NCBI RefSeq assembly: GCF_020172665.1
Contig: NZ_CP083985.1
Span: 2,231,415-2,295,414 of the forward strand
Length of the DNA: 64,000 nt
Reading direction: 5' to 3'
Source: [Mycobacterium] zoologicum
Lineage (GTDB): Bacteria > Actinomycetota > Actinomycetes > Mycobacteriales > Mycobacteriaceae
Shown: positions 37,781 through 47,377 of the stretch, one piece after another
How the letters are laid out: each line of letters starts with the position of its first letter
How positions within the stretch are numbered: position 1 is the stretch's first letter
Made by a program: the position numbers and the translations under genes
The notes under the pieces: generated by a model
Seen by the model: only the letters and a program-made list of their open reading frames with translations
The model's database searches: none
Told to the model about the DNA's origin: nothing

Positions 37781-39613
37781 ATGGATCACCCGGCACTGGG
37801 GCAGTCGGCACCGGCGCAGGGCCTGGTGCAGATCGAAGAGTGTCTCGACGCGGACGGCGGCATCGTGCTGCCGCCTGGCGCCACCCTGATCTCGCTGATC
37901 GACCGCAACATCGCCCACGTCGGGAACGCGGTGGCATTCCGCTACCTCGACTACGCCGGGCCGGTCGAGGGCCGCGCGATGGAACTGACCTGGGTGCAGG
38001 TCGGGGCGCGGACGCGGGCCATCGCCGGCCGACTGCAACAGGCCACCGCCCGGGGTGATCGAGTGGCGATCCTGGCACCGCAGGGACTGGACTACGTCAC
38101 CGCGTTCTACGCGTCGCTCAGGTGCGGCACCGTCGCGGTGCCACTGTTCGCCCCCGAGCTTCCCGGTCACGCCGAACGCCTCGACACCGCCCTGCGCGAC
38201 TGCACCCCGGCGGCGGTGCTGACCACCGCGGCGGTGCGGCACACCGTCGATGACTTTCTGAGCAGGCTGCCGGCTTCGTTGCGGCCGCAGGTCATCGTCA
38301 TCGACGAGGTACCGGATTCGGCGGCGGCGGCGTTCGTGCCCGTCGACATCGATGTCGACGAGGTATCGCACCTGCAGTACACCTCCGGTACCACCCGGGC
38401 ACCGGTAGGCGTACAGGTGACGCACCGGGCAGTTGCCACCAACCTGTTGCAGATGATCCTGTCGATCGACATGCTGGATCGAAACACCCACGGCCTCAGC
38501 TGGTTACCGCTGTATCACGACATGGGCCTGTCGATGATCGGGTTTCCGGCGGTCTACGGCGGCCACTCCACCCTGATCTCGCCGACGGCGTTCATCCGCC
38601 GCCCGCACCGCTGGATTCAGGCCCTGTCCGATGCCTCGCGGCGCGGCCGGGTCGTCACCGCGGCACCGAACTTTGCCTACGAGCTGACCGCCCAGCGCGG
38701 TGTGCCCGCGCCTGATGCTGACATCGATCTGTCGAACGTGGTGATGATCATCGGTTCCGAGCCGGTGAACATGACTGCCATCACGGCGTTCAACGAGGCG
38801 TTCGCGCCATACGGCTTGCCGCGCAGCGCCATCAAACCGTCCTATGGGATCGCCGAAGCCACGTTGTTCGTGGCGACCATCGAACCCGACGCCGAGGCGA
38901 GTGTGCTGCACATGAGCCGCGAGCAGCTCGGTGTGGGATGTGCTGTTCCGGTGGCCTCCGGCTCCCCGGATGCGGTGGCCCAGGTGTCGTGCGGTCGCGT
39001 CGCCCGCAGCCTGTCGGCGGTGATCGTCGACGCCGACGCCGAGTTGCCCGACGGACACATCGGTGAGATCTGGCTGCACGGTGACAACGTGACCGCCGGC
39101 TATTGGGGCCGCCCCGAGGAGACGCGCCGGGTGTTCGGCGCCCGGTTGCAGACCCCGTTGACGCAGGGGAGTCACGCCGAGCGGGTTCCCATCGGGGCCG
39201 ACTGGCTGCGCACCGGTGACCTCGGGTGTTACCTGGACGGCGAGCTCTACATCACCGGTCGGACCGCCGATTTGATCGTCATCGAGGGCCGCAGCCACTA
39301 TCCCCACGACCTTGAGAGCACCGTGGCGCAGTCCTCGCCGATGGTGCGCAGCGGTTACGCGGTGGCGTTCACCGTGGCCGCCGAGCCGGTCGATGAGCTG
39401 GTGATCATCGCTGAACGGGCTACCGGCACCGGGCGAAAAGACCCGGCCCCGGCGGTCACCGCGATCCGCTCTGCGGTGAAGCGTGTACACGGACTGATCG
39501 CCGCGGACGTCCGGCTCGTTCCGGCGGGTGGCCTTCCGCGCACTACCAGCGGCAAGCTCGGGCGGACGGCGTGCCGCCAGCAATACCTTGCGGGCGCGCT
39601 GGATTCACGCTGA
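37781..39613 (+). CDS. Fatty-acyl-AMP ligase (FAAL/FadD type)
   Basis: This 610-residue adenylate-forming enzyme activates a fatty acid as acyl-AMP. The P-loop-like motif LQYTSGTTRAPVGVQVTH has the non-Lys residue usual for FAALs, followed by WLPLYHDMGLSM, PSYGIAEATLFV, WLRTGDLGCYLDGELYITGR and a C-terminal TTSGKLGR. The FAAL-specific insertion, which prevents CoA use, is expected around residues 345-375. No polyketide synthase is in the window to receive the acyl-AMP. Map position suggests FadD31 (Rv1925) as the M. tuberculosis counterpart, not verified. Confidence 0.9.
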   Translation: MDHPALGQSAPAQGLVQIEECLDADGGIVLPPGATLISLIDRNIAHVGNAVAFRYLDYAGPVEGRAMELTWVQVGARTRAIAGRLQQATARGDRVAILAPQGLDYVTAFYASLRCGTVAVPLFAPELPGHAERLDTALRDCTPAAVLTTAAVRHTVDDFLSRLPASLRPQVIVIDEVPDSAAAAFVPVDIDVDEVSHLQYTSGTTRAPVGVQVTHRAVATNLLQMILSIDMLDRNTHGLSWLPLYHDMGLSMIGFPAVYGGHSTLISPTAFIRRPHRWIQALSDASRRGRVVTAAPNFAYELTAQRGVPAPDADIDLSNVVMIIGSEPVNMTAITAFNEAFAPYGLPRSAIKPSYGIAEATLFVATIEPDAEASVLHMSREQLGVGCAVPVASGSPDAVAQVSCGRVARSLSAVIVDADAELPDGHIGEIWLHGDNVTAGYWGRPEETRRVFGARLQTPLTQGSHAERVPIGADWLRTGDLGCYLDGELYITGRTADLIVIEGRSHYPHDLESTVAQSSPMVRSGYAVAFTVAAEPVDELVIIAERATGTGRKDPAPAVTAIRSAVKRVHGLIAADVRLVPAGGLPRTTSGKLGRTACRQQYLAGALDSR

Positions 39614-39677
39614 GCCCACCGCGCTCCCGTCGCACACAGCGCGCACACAGCGCAGGCATGCCGTGCACCAAAATCAG

Positions 39678-39694
39678 CTAGTTAGCCTTCCTAA
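39678..39694. promoter_or_regulatory. Degenerate IdeR-like site upstream of the PPE gene
   Basis: Read on the minus strand the site is TTAGGAAGGCTAACTAG. It contains TTAGG and AGGCTAAC of the IdeR consensus, but with one base less between the halves and a poor right end. It ends 42 nt upstream of ATG 39737. Because spacing matters for IdeR binding, this may be non-functional. Confidence 0.3.
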
Positions 39695-39736
39695 ATCTGG
39701 CCGGCATGGTGGCCGGCGCGCGGACAAGGGGAGGCA

Positions 39737-40906
39737 ATGGATTTCGGAGCCTTACCGCCGGAGATCAATTCGGCGCGAATGTACGCCGGTACCGGCCCGG
39801 GGTCACTGCTGAGTTCCGCAACCGCCTGGCAGGAGCTGGCCGGCGAGCTCAATTCGGCTGCTACGTCATACCGTTCGGTCGTCGAGGGCCTGACCAGTGG
39901 AGCATGGATGGGCCCGTCGGCGCTGGCGATGGCGGCTGCGGCGGGTCCCTACGCGACCTGGCTGGGCGCAACCGGCGCCCAGGCCCAACAGGCGGCAGCT
40001 CAGCTCACCGCCGCGGTCGGGGCATATGAGACCGCTTATGCGGCAACCGTTCCGCCGTCGTTGATCGCGGCGAACCGCAGCCTGCAGGCAACACTGGTCG
40101 CGACGAACATCCTGGGGCAGAACACCGCGGTGATCGCGGCCACCGAGGCGGAGTACCTGGAGATGTGGGCCCAGGACGCGGCGGCCATGTACGGCTACGC
40201 GGCCGCCTCGGCGGCGGCCACCCAGGTCACTCCATTCAGCTCGCCACCGCAGACCACCGATCCGTCCGGCCAGGTCAGCCAGGCGTTCTCGGCCGCCCAC
40301 TCGGCTGCCTCCACCACCGGTACCGACACCGAGACGCTGATGTCGCAGGGCCCGCAGCTCATCTCTACCACGCCGTCGGCGTTGCAGGCGCTGGCCACGC
40401 CGACGCCGGATCCGTCGACGGGTGCGTCGGCGTCATCGTTGTCGAGCCTGAGTTCGCTGAGCATGCCACTGCGCATGGCGATGATGCCCATGAGCATGCT
40501 CATGCGCATGTTCATGACCGGGGCCAACGGCGCCAAGGGAGCCACCGCCGGTCTGGCTGCGGCCGGGGCCGCGGCGGCCCCGGCCGCGGTGGCCGGTACT
40601 GCCGGATCGGTGACACTGACGGGTTTCACGGGCGGGACGGCGGCGACGGCCGGTCTTGGCCGGGGGGCCGCGATCGGTGCACTGTCGGTGCCACCGGCCT
40701 GGACGGGCATGGTTGTGGCCACCACGCCGGCGGCCACAGCACTGCCGGTGACCGGAGCTGCTGCCCCGGCGGGGATGGGTCCCGCATCACCGATTCCGCC
40801 GATGGTTCCGTTCGGGAATCTGGGCGGCCGTGGCGGCTTCGGTGCCACGGCCACCCAGTACGACTTCCGCCCTACGGTGATTCCACGGTCACCGGCAGCT
40901 GGGTAG
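39737..40906 (+). CDS. PPE family protein (SVP subgroup)
   Basis: This 389-residue protein begins [18 protein letters not shown] with the PPE motif at residues 7-9, the WxG-like turn GAWMGPSA at about 56-63 and a 180-residue helical PPE domain. The C-terminal half has the GALSVPPAW motif (GxxSVPxxW) of the PPE-SVP subgroup and Ala/Gly/Met-rich low complexity ([11 protein letters not shown]). Such proteins are exported by ESX (type VII) systems, normally as a dimer with PE. No PE or ESX gene is within the window. The 3' end overlaps the convergent mmpL by 35 nt. Confidence 0.93.
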   Translation: MDFGALPPEINSARMYAGTGPGSLLSSATAWQELAGELNSAATSYRSVVEGLTSGAWMGPSALAMAAAAGPYATWLGATGAQAQQAAAQLTAAVGAYETAYAATVPPSLIAANRSLQATLVATNILGQNTAVIAATEAEYLEMWAQDAAAMYGYAAASAAATQVTPFSSPPQTTDPSGQVSQAFSAAHSAASTTGTDTETLMSQGPQLISTTPSALQALATPTPDPSTGASASSLSSLSSLSMPLRMAMMPMSMLMRMFMTGANGAKGATAGLAAAGAAAAPAAVAGTAGSVTLTGFTGGTAATAGLGRGAAIGALSVPPAWTGMVVATTPAATALPVTGAAAPAGMGPASPIPPMVPFGNLGGRGGFGATATQYDFRPTVIPRSPAAG

Positions 40907-43721
40907 TCGCGGGCCGCTGGACCTTGTGAATCCTTCTGGGCCACCAGAACCAGCGGCCGAGCATCGCAGCGATCGACGGTGTCAGGAACGACCGCACGAT
41001 CAGGGTGTCGAACAGCAGGCCGATCCCGATGGTGCTGCCGGCCTGGCCGATCGAGTACAGGTCGCTGACCGCCATCGACATCATCGTGAACGCGAACACC
41101 AGGCCCGCCGCGGTGACCACCGAGCCGGTTCCGCCGATCGAGCGGATGATCCCGGTCTTGATCCCGGTCTTGGTGCCGTCACCGATCTCCTCCTGGAAGC
41201 GGGAGACCAGCAGCAGGTTGTAGTCCGAGCCCACCGCAAGCAGGATGATGACACCGAACACCGGCGCGATCCAGTTCAACGGCAGCCCGAAGATATGCTG
41301 CCACACAAGCACACTCAGCCCGAACGCCGCACTCAGTGACAACAGCACCGTGCCGACGATCACCGCGGATGCCACCAATGCCCGGGTCAGCAACAGCATC
41401 ACGATGAAGATCAGCGTCACCGCGGCCACCCCGACGATCAGGATGTCGTAGGTGGAACCGGATTGGATGTCGTTGTAGACCGCCGCGGTTCCGGTGAGAT
41501 AGAACTTGGCGTTGGTCAACGGTGTACCCTTGACCGCGTCGTGGGCGGCGGCCAGCATCGGCTCCACGAACGAAATGCCTTTAGGGGTAGCCGGATCCGC
41601 GTCGTAGGTGACGATGAACCGTGCCGCTTTGCCATCGGGGGACAGGAACAGCTCCAAGCCCCTCTGGAAGTCCGGGTTGTCGAAGGCCTCCGGTGGCAGA
41701 TAGAAGTAGTCGTCGGCCTGGGAGGCGTCGAAGGCCCGGCCCATCTCGGTGGCGGTGTCGGTCATCCGCGACATCTGGGTCACCAGTCCGGAGAACGTCG
41801 AGTGCATCGAAAGCAGGCTGGCCTGCATGGATTTCGCGACAGCGATCATCGGCTCGAACTGCCCGACCATCTGCGGAATCACCGCATTCATGTCGGCCAT
41901 GTCGGCCAGCAGCGGCGCCATGTTCTCGCTGAACTTGTCCATACCGTCATAGGCGTCGAACACCGACCGGACCGCATGACAGACCGGGATGTTCACGCAG
42001 TGCTGCTCCCAGTAGAAGTAGTTGCGGACCGGGCGGGCGACATCGTCGAAATCGGCGATGTGGTCCCGGATCTCGTCGACGGTCGCATTGATCGTGACCA
42101 TGTCGGCGGTCATCTTCCCGGTGGTGGTGTCCATCCGGGCGACCAGTTCCCGCAGCCGCTCCATGGACGCGACGGTGGCGCCCAGGTCGTCACTCATCCT
42201 GAGCATGTCCGCCAGTCGGTCGTCCATGAACTGCAGATTCTGCTGGATCGGCACGGCGCCCATGCTGACCTGGAACGGGATCGAGGTGTGCTCGATGGGG
42301 CTGCCCAACGGCCGGGTGATGCTCTGCACGCGTTCCACCCCGCGGGTGCGGAAGATGTTCTTGGCGATCCGGTCCAAGATGATCATGTCGGCCGAATTGC
42401 GCAAGTCGTGGTCGGCCTCGACCATCAACACATCGGGGTTCATCCGGGCGGCGCTGAAGTGCCGTTCGGCGGCGTCGTAACCGACGTTCGCCGGCAGGTC
42501 AGACGGGATGTAGTAGCGGTCGTTGTAGCTGATCCGCATGCCCGGCACCACGAGGATCCCGACCAGGGTGACCAGCAGTGCACTCACGAACACCGCACCG
42601 GGCCAGCGGACGTTGGCGGTGCCGATGCGCCGCCATCCGCGCTGCTGCTCCGCCCGCTTGGGGTCGAGCAGCGGGGCGCCGACGGCGACGATGGCCGGGG
42701 CGACGGTCAGCGCGCCGGCGATCACCACCAGCAGCCCCACGGCCGACGGGATGCCGAGTGCCTTGAAGTAGGACAGCCGGGCAAAGTGCAGACACAGGGA
42801 GGCGCCGGCGATGGTCAGCCCGGATCCCAAGATGACATGCCAGGTGCCACGGAACATCGAATACCAGGCGGTTTCGCGGTCCTCGCCGGCACGTCGGGCT
42901 TCGTGGTAGCGGCCGACCAGGAAGATGGCGTAGTCGGTGCCGGCCGCGATCGCCAGCGACGACAGCATCGCGACGACGAATGTCGAGAACCCCAGCAGGC
43001 CAAGATCACCCAACAGTGCGACCAGCCCGCGGGCGGTGCCCATCTCGAACCCGACCATCACCAGCGCCAAGGCCACGGTGGCAGCCGAGCGGTACACGAT
43101 CGCCAGCATGATGATGATGACCACGCCGGTGACCGCCATCATCTTGAACATGGACTTGTCGGCGGCCTCGGTCATGTCGGTGGTCAGCGCGGCCTGCCCG
43201 GTGACGTAGGCCTTCACCCCGTCCGGGGCCGGCACCGAGGCGACGATGTGGCGCACCGCGTCGATGGACTTGTTGCCCTGCGTGCTGCCCTGGTCGCCGG
43301 CGGTGTTGATCTGCGCGTAGGCGGCCTTTCCGTCGGCGCTCTGCACGCCTGCCGCGGTGATCGGGTCGCCCCACAGGTTCGCGATGTGCTGGACGTGCTC
43401 GTGATCGGCGGACAGCTTCTCGACCAGCCTGTCGTAGTAGGCGTGGGCCTCCGGGCCGAGCTCGTTCTGGCCCTCGAGCACCAGCATGACCATTGAGTCG
43501 GAGTCGAATTCTTCGAACGTCTTGCCGATGTGCTTGGCGGCGATCAGCGATGGCGCGTCCTGCGGGGACATCGTCACCGCGTGGTCCCGTGCAACAGATT
43601 CGATCGGCGGCACCAGCACGTTGAGGCCGATGGTCAGCAGCAGCCAGACGATGATCAGCGGCCAGGCCAGCCTGCGCACCCAGCGCATGTAGGCCGGGCG
43701 GGGGTTACCGTGGGCGCTCAT
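40872..43721 (-). CDS. MmpL family RND transporter (second copy)
   Basis: This 949-residue exporter has the same MmpL4/5-type layout and length as the one at 33 kb. Proton-relay pairs are in [17 protein letters not shown] and [16 protein letters not shown], the [13 protein letters not shown] signature is present, and long periplasmic helices lie at about 480-680. The two MmpLs are clearly paralogous but diverged, so they probably have different substrates or conditions of use. ATG 43721 overlaps the mmpS stop (ATGA). Its 3' end runs 35 nt into the PPE gene on the other strand. Confidence 0.94.
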   Translation of the reverse strand: MSAHGNPRPAYMRWVRRLAWPLIIVWLLLTIGLNVLVPPIESVARDHAVTMSPQDAPSLIAAKHIGKTFEEFDSDSMVMLVLEGQNELGPEAHAYYDRLVEKLSADHEHVQHIANLWGDPITAAGVQSADGKAAYAQINTAGDQGSTQGNKSIDAVRHIVASVPAPDGVKAYVTGQAALTTDMTEAADKSMFKMMAVTGVVIIIMLAIVYRSAATVALALVMVGFEMGTARGLVALLGDLGLLGFSTFVVAMLSSLAIAAGTDYAIFLVGRYHEARRAGEDRETAWYSMFRGTWHVILGSGLTIAGASLCLHFARLSYFKALGIPSAVGLLVVIAGALTVAPAIVAVGAPLLDPKRAEQQRGWRRIGTANVRWPGAVFVSALLVTLVGILVVPGMRISYNDRYYIPSDLPANVGYDAAERHFSAARMNPDVLMVEADHDLRNSADMIILDRIAKNIFRTRGVERVQSITRPLGSPIEHTSIPFQVSMGAVPIQQNLQFMDDRLADMLRMSDDLGATVASMERLRELVARMDTTTGKMTADMVTINATVDEIRDHIADFDDVARPVRNYFYWEQHCVNIPVCHAVRSVFDAYDGMDKFSENMAPLLADMADMNAVIPQMVGQFEPMIAVAKSMQASLLSMHSTFSGLVTQMSRMTDTATEMGRAFDASQADDYFYLPPEAFDNPDFQRGLELFLSPDGKAARFIVTYDADPATPKGISFVEPMLAAAHDAVKGTPLTNAKFYLTGTAAVYNDIQSGSTYDILIVGVAAVTLIFIVMLLLTRALVASAVIVGTVLLSLSAAFGLSVLVWQHIFGLPLNWIAPVFGVIILLAVGSDYNLLLVSRFQEEIGDGTKTGIKTGIIRSIGGTGSVVTAAGLVFAFTMMSMAVSDLYSIGQAGSTIGIGLLFDTLIVRSFLTPSIAAMLGRWFWWPRRIHKVQRPATTQLPVTVESP

Positions 43722-44149
43722 GCCGCTTTGACCAGACAGAAGACCTGGGCGTGGTGACCGGTGGCGAACTGCTCATCTTTGATGTCGCCGTTGACCGTGA
43801 TGCGGCAGCTGATCGCATCGGCGTCACCCTGGGCCACCACGTTGGCGATCACGGCGGGGCTCGTCGTGGTCATGGTGTGCGACCAGGGCAGGGCGGTGAA
43901 TTTCGACCGCGCGGGTTGGGTCTGCTCATCGAGGTAGCTGACCCCGCCGGTGGCGCCGTCGGGTCCGAAGACCTCATAGACAACCCGCTTTTCATTGGTC
44001 GACGCGATCGGCGCCGAACCGCTGCCATCCCAGTGGAAGATCTCGTCGGATCCGAACGCGCCGCGCAGGTTGACCACCGCCAAGGTGCCGGCGACCGCCG
44101 CCATGACGACGACGACCGGGACCCAGGCCCGCTTCGCAATTCTGAACAT
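43718..44149 (-). CDS. MmpS family membrane accessory protein (second copy)
   Basis: The product is 143 residues from ATG 44149, with GGAAGG about 8 nt upstream; GTG 44158 is an in-frame alternative. One membrane helix (AWVPVVVVMAAVAGTLAVV) is followed by the MmpS periplasmic domain with RVVYEVFGPDGATGGVSYLDE, ALPWSHTMTTTSP and the ending QVFCLVKAA. It is translationally coupled to mmpL. Two palindromic operators lie in the 107 nt between it and the upstream tetR gene. Confidence 0.92.
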   Translation of the reverse strand: MFRIAKRAWVPVVVVMAAVAGTLAVVNLRGAFGSDEIFHWDGSGSAPIASTNEKRVVYEVFGPDGATGGVSYLDEQTQPARSKFTALPWSHTMTTTSPAVIANVVAQGDADAISCRITVNGDIKDEQFATGHHAQVFCLVKAA

Positions 44150-44198
44150 GGTGGCCACCTTCCGGCACTTCCTCTGATTTGAACCACTGCTCGATACG

Positions 44199-44246
44199 AT
44201 ACCCCATGGGGTATTGATTCACGCCCAAAAATGCCCGTGGGGGTAT
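44199..44246. promoter_or_regulatory. Tandem palindromic operators in front of mmpS
   Basis: ATACCCCATGGGGTAT (44199-44214) is a perfect 16-bp palindrome. A second, imperfect copy ATGCCCGTGGGGGTAT (44231-44246) matches it at 12 of 16 positions. The two are 32 bp apart, about three helical turns, so two regulator dimers could bind the same face of the DNA. They lie 50-97 nt upstream of the mmpS start and just after the tetR gene, whose product is the obvious candidate binder. Confidence 0.65.
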
Positions 44247-44256
44247 GTGATCTCCG

Positions 44257-44868
44257 TTAAGGCCCGGGCAGGGCCCGCTGGGCGGCCACCGCGCCGCCTA
44301 GCCAGCGCCGCAGGAAGCGGCGCAGTTCATCGGGGGAGCGCGCCGGTTCATTGGGCGCGACAAAGAACGACAGCATGATCCGCAGGGTGAATTCGACCAG
44401 TTCGCGCAGGCTCGCCTCGTCGTAGCCGTGCCGCTCCCAGTCGACGTCGAATCGGTCGATCATGCGCATCCCGATGGCCTGGGACTCCTCGGACGCCATC
44501 TCCCGGTTGTGCGGGGACGTCGACGACAGCATCGCGCCCAGCTGCGGGGAGCGGGCCACCGCGTCCAGTGTGTAGAGCACGCCTTCGGAGAGCGCATCGG
44601 CCGGGTCGTGGATACCGCGCACGTGCTCGGTCAGCCGGTCCAGGAAGCCGTCGACCGAGGCGATGGCCACCGCGTGCATCAGCGCATCGGCGGTGGGGAA
44701 GTAGCGGTACACGGTCTGGCGGATCACGCCCAGGGAACCGGCGACGTCGGCCAGCGACACTGCCGAGCCCGTCTGGGCGACCAGGTCGACGGCCGCGGCG
44801 ATGATCCGCTCGCCGGCCTCTTCGTCGCTGCGGGGCGGGTTGCCGCCCCATCCGCGTCGCCGGGCCAT
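44257..44868 (-). CDS. TetR-family regulator upstream of mmpS-mmpL
   Basis: The product is 203 residues from ATG 44868; a TTG at 44904 would add 12 residues. The helix-turn-helix is AVSLADVAGSLGVIRQTVYRYFPTADAL (about 36-63). The C-terminal part (RMIDRFDVDWERHGYDEASLRELVEF) resembles the Rv1255-like TetR_C family. It is transcribed in the same direction as mmpS-mmpL (107 nt away) and divergent from the metal-dependent hydrolase gene, so it may control both flanks. Confidence 0.88.
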   Translation of the reverse strand: MARRRGWGGNPPRSDEEAGERIIAAAVDLVAQTGSAVSLADVAGSLGVIRQTVYRYFPTADALMHAVAIASVDGFLDRLTEHVRGIHDPADALSEGVLYTLDAVARSPQLGAMLSSTSPHNREMASEESQAIGMRMIDRFDVDWERHGYDEASLRELVEFTLRIMLSFFVAPNEPARSPDELRRFLRRWLGGAVAAQRALPGP

Positions 44869-44913
44869 CAGTGCACTGCTTGACAATCGAGGGTCACCGA
44901 ACAATCATACGCG

Positions 44914-44935
44914 TAAACGTCTATATGTATGTTTA
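44914..44935. promoter_or_regulatory. 22-bp imperfect palindrome in the tetR-hydrolase divergent promoter
   Basis: The arms TAAAC and GTTTA flank an A+T-rich centre (CTATATGTAT); 8 of 11 positions pair. It lies in the 82-nt region between the divergent tetR (start 44868) and metal-dependent hydrolase (start 44951) genes. It does not resemble the ATACCCC palindromes at the other end of tetR, so it may be bound by a different protein or form overlapping promoter elements. Confidence 0.4.
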
Positions 44936-44950
44936 GGGTCGAGGTTGGCG

Positions 44951-45877
44951 ATGACGGATCTGATCGTGCGCAAGTTGAGGTTCGCATTCGCCGAATACCC
45001 GGTCCCATTTCTGTGGAACGAGGCCAACCCGGCGTTCTCGTCGATGGCCAACGCCGTCTCCCTGCTGGCGATCGGCTTCGAGAAGATGATCGGCAGCATG
45101 ATCACCGAGGCGATGCCGCGGATCACCGACCCCGCGGTCGCCGAGGAGGCCGACGCGTTCGTCCGCCAGGAAGGCCAGCACTCGATGGCCCATCGCGGCC
45201 ACGCCAAGGCACTGATCCGGACCTACCCGGGACTCAAGGAGACGGTCGACGAGTGCAACGCGATGTTCGACAAGATGACCGCCGAGAAGTCGTTGGACTA
45301 CCGGCTGGCCTACACCGCCGACCTCGAGGCGACCTTCACTCCCGTCTTCAAGCTGATGCTCGATCACGACAACACCCTGTTCGCGCCGGGCGATGACCGG
45401 GTCGCCTCGCTGTTCCTGTGGCACTTCGTCGAAGAGGTCGAGCACCGCAGTTCCGCGCTGATCATCTACGACCACGTCATCAACGACCCGTGGTACCGGA
45501 TGCGGATGGCGCCGTCGATCTTCAAACACGTGATGAGCGTGATCAAGGTGGCATGCCTGGGTTTCAACAAGCACGTCCCGTTAGCGGACCGCAAGGTCGA
45601 CGCACTGTCGTTGTTCCAGACCTACCGGGCCAAACAGGCTTGGCGGCAGCGGATTCCGTTCGGTTGGCCGGCCAATCAAGGACCGGTGCAGGATGCGTTC
45701 AAGCACCTGCCCAAAAACGAGATGATCACTGCGGTCAAGGGCATCGTGCGCAGTCAGATGCCGAATCACAAACCGGAACACGAGGACATCCCGGTGCTGG
45801 CCACCGAATGGTTCGCCCGCTACGACGACGGCTACGACGTCACCAAGTGGTACACCGCGGATGAGGAGAGTGCCTGA
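44951..45877 (+). CDS. Metal-dependent hydrolase (PF10118-type)
   Basis: The product is 308 residues from ATG 44951. It is rich in His/Glu clusters typical of the Metal_hydrol family: FVRQEGQHSMAHRGHAKAL, a central FLWHFVEEVEHRSSAL and TAEKSLDYRLAYTADLEA. The His/Glu arrangement suggests a ferritin-like di-metal centre. Function is unknown; relatives are common in mycobacteria and often pair with membrane proteins. Its stop TGA overlaps the next ATG by one base (TGATG). It is divergent from a tetR gene. Confidence 0.85.
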   Translation: MTDLIVRKLRFAFAEYPVPFLWNEANPAFSSMANAVSLLAIGFEKMIGSMITEAMPRITDPAVAEEADAFVRQEGQHSMAHRGHAKALIRTYPGLKETVDECNAMFDKMTAEKSLDYRLAYTADLEATFTPVFKLMLDHDNTLFAPGDDRVASLFLWHFVEEVEHRSSALIIYDHVINDPWYRMRMAPSIFKHVMSVIKVACLGFNKHVPLADRKVDALSLFQTYRAKQAWRQRIPFGWPANQGPVQDAFKHLPKNEMITAVKGIVRSQMPNHKPEHEDIPVLATEWFARYDDGYDVTKWYTADEESA

Positions 45878-47013
45878 TGACCGATCTGTGCGCCCCGACT
45901 TTCGAGCGTCTCGCCGAGTCGCTGGGCTTCTCCTGCGGGGAGGCCGGCGGATTGGTGGAGTTCCGCAATCCCCTGCAGTTGGAGAACTGGACGCTGCCGG
46001 TGCTGGAGATCACCGTGATCGCAGGCGCCGTACTGGCGCTGATCTACGCCATCAAACGCTACCGCAGCGGGGACGCCACCAACCTTGCGCTGTGGTTCGG
46101 TGCGATCGCCTACCTGCTGATCATCGAGCCGCCGCTGTACTTCCCGGCCGCGTTCGGGATCGCCGATCACGTCGATACGATGTTCGCGCACAACGTGTTC
46201 ACCGTCGACTTCCTGTGGGGACGGCTGCCGCTCTACATCGTCGCCATCTATCCGATGATGGCCACCGTCGCCTTCGAGATCGTCCGGATCCTGGGGGTGT
46301 TCCGTCACTTCGGCGCCATCGTCGGGGCGATCTGCGTGGGCTTCGTCCACCACGCCTTCTACGAGATCTTCGACCATCTCGGCCCGCAGCTGCGTTGGTG
46401 GGAGTGGTCGGTGGACAACCCGCTCAACCAGCCGATGTTCACCTCGGTGCCGATGGGCAGCGTCGTGGTGTTCGCAGCGCTGTGGCCGGCATCGCTGGCG
46501 TTGTTCGTGCAACTACTGGTCGGCCGGCAGGTCGACCACGGCCGGCGGTTCGGCGGATTCCAGGTGTTCCTGCGTACCGTGGCCATCGGGCTGCTGGCCT
46601 CGTTGGGAACGGGCATCCTGCCCCTACCCGCGACCCTTCTGGGCGCCGTCAGTGACGGCAAACTCACCGGGATCGCCTATGCCGCAGAGCTTCTGGTCAT
46701 GGTCGCGATCGCCGTGCCGGTGCTGGTCATGCAGTGGCGGCGAATGCGGTTGAACCTGATCGTCGGCGGGCGCCACGACAACCCGCTGATCGTGCGCTAC
46801 GCGGCGGTGTATCTGTCGGTCATGGCGGTACTGTGGTTGACGGCCCTACCGGCCTACTTGGGAGCGCAGGGCGGCCTGACCGCCAACGGCGACCCCATCG
46901 GCTGCCTCTGGTACACCATCGCGTGCTTCACCGTGGCCTACCTGTGCGTCACGGCAGCGGCGACCGTCCCGCCGATCCTGGCCGATGCCGACGAGCCCGT
47001 CGCTGTGAGCTGA
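45877..47013 (+). CDS. Polytopic membrane protein paired with the metal-dependent hydrolase
   Basis: This 378-residue protein has eight or nine membrane helices. Conserved-looking polar motifs lie within helices (FVHHAFYEIFDHLGPQLRWWEW, and EPPLYFPAAFG with FAHNVFTVDFLWGRLPLY), suggesting an intramembrane active site. It is translationally coupled to the hydrolase gene. I do not recognise a named family with certainty; it is reminiscent of membrane proteins that accompany lipid- or terpenoid-modifying enzymes in actinobacteria. Confidence 0.78.
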   Translation: MTDLCAPTFERLAESLGFSCGEAGGLVEFRNPLQLENWTLPVLEITVIAGAVLALIYAIKRYRSGDATNLALWFGAIAYLLIIEPPLYFPAAFGIADHVDTMFAHNVFTVDFLWGRLPLYIVAIYPMMATVAFEIVRILGVFRHFGAIVGAICVGFVHHAFYEIFDHLGPQLRWWEWSVDNPLNQPMFTSVPMGSVVVFAALWPASLALFVQLLVGRQVDHGRRFGGFQVFLRTVAIGLLASLGTGILPLPATLLGAVSDGKLTGIAYAAELLVMVAIAVPVLVMQWRRMRLNLIVGGRHDNPLIVRYAAVYLSVMAVLWLTALPAYLGAQGGLTANGDPIGCLWYTIACFTVAYLCVTAAATVPPILADADEPVAVS

Positions 47014-47020
47014 CTTCGGT

Positions 47021-47377
47021 TCAGCCGGAACACAATTCAAGGTGCAGGCGCAGCGCGTCATCGAGTTGCGTGAGTTCTTCGGCGGGTAGCCGGCCGAGAC
47101 GATGACGCAGTCTGCCGACTGAAATCGGCCTGATCTGTTCGGCCTGCGCTTTGGAGTCGACAGTCAGGCCGGTCCGTTCGGCCGGCAACAGAACTTGGAA
47201 CGGATAGATCGAGGCGACGTTACTCGTGACCGGTACAACGGTGACGACACCGCGACCCAAGGCGGTGGCGGAGCTGTTCGCGCGGTCGTTGCTGACGATG
47301 ACGGCGGGACGCTGCTTGTTCGCTTCACTTCCCTGAGCCGGATCCAGGTCGACCAGCCATATCTCACCGCGCTGCAT
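47021..47377 (-). CDS. mazF9: MazF9-type endoribonuclease toxin
   Basis: The product is 118 residues from ATG 47377. It has the MazF/PemK fold with [29 protein letters not shown] at the N-terminus, [10 protein letters not shown] in the middle and [12 protein letters not shown] near the conserved active-site Arg/Thr region. It closely matches MazF9 (Rv2801c, 118 residues) as I remember it. MazF cleaves mRNA/tRNA at specific sites. The start overlaps the antitoxin 3' end by 14 nt. An upstream in-frame extension is rejected. Confidence 0.93.
   Translation of the reverse strand: MQRGEIWLVDLDPAQGSEANKQRPAVIVSNDRANSSATALGRGVVTVVPVTSNVASIYPFQVLLPAERTGLTVDSKAQAEQIRPISVGRLRHRLGRLPAEELTQLDDALRLHLELCSG

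Noticed and set aside
41463..43496. 677-codon plus-strand frame over the second mmpL
   Set aside because: A complement artefact with repetitive Gly/Asp/His composition, no start context and no recognisable domain.
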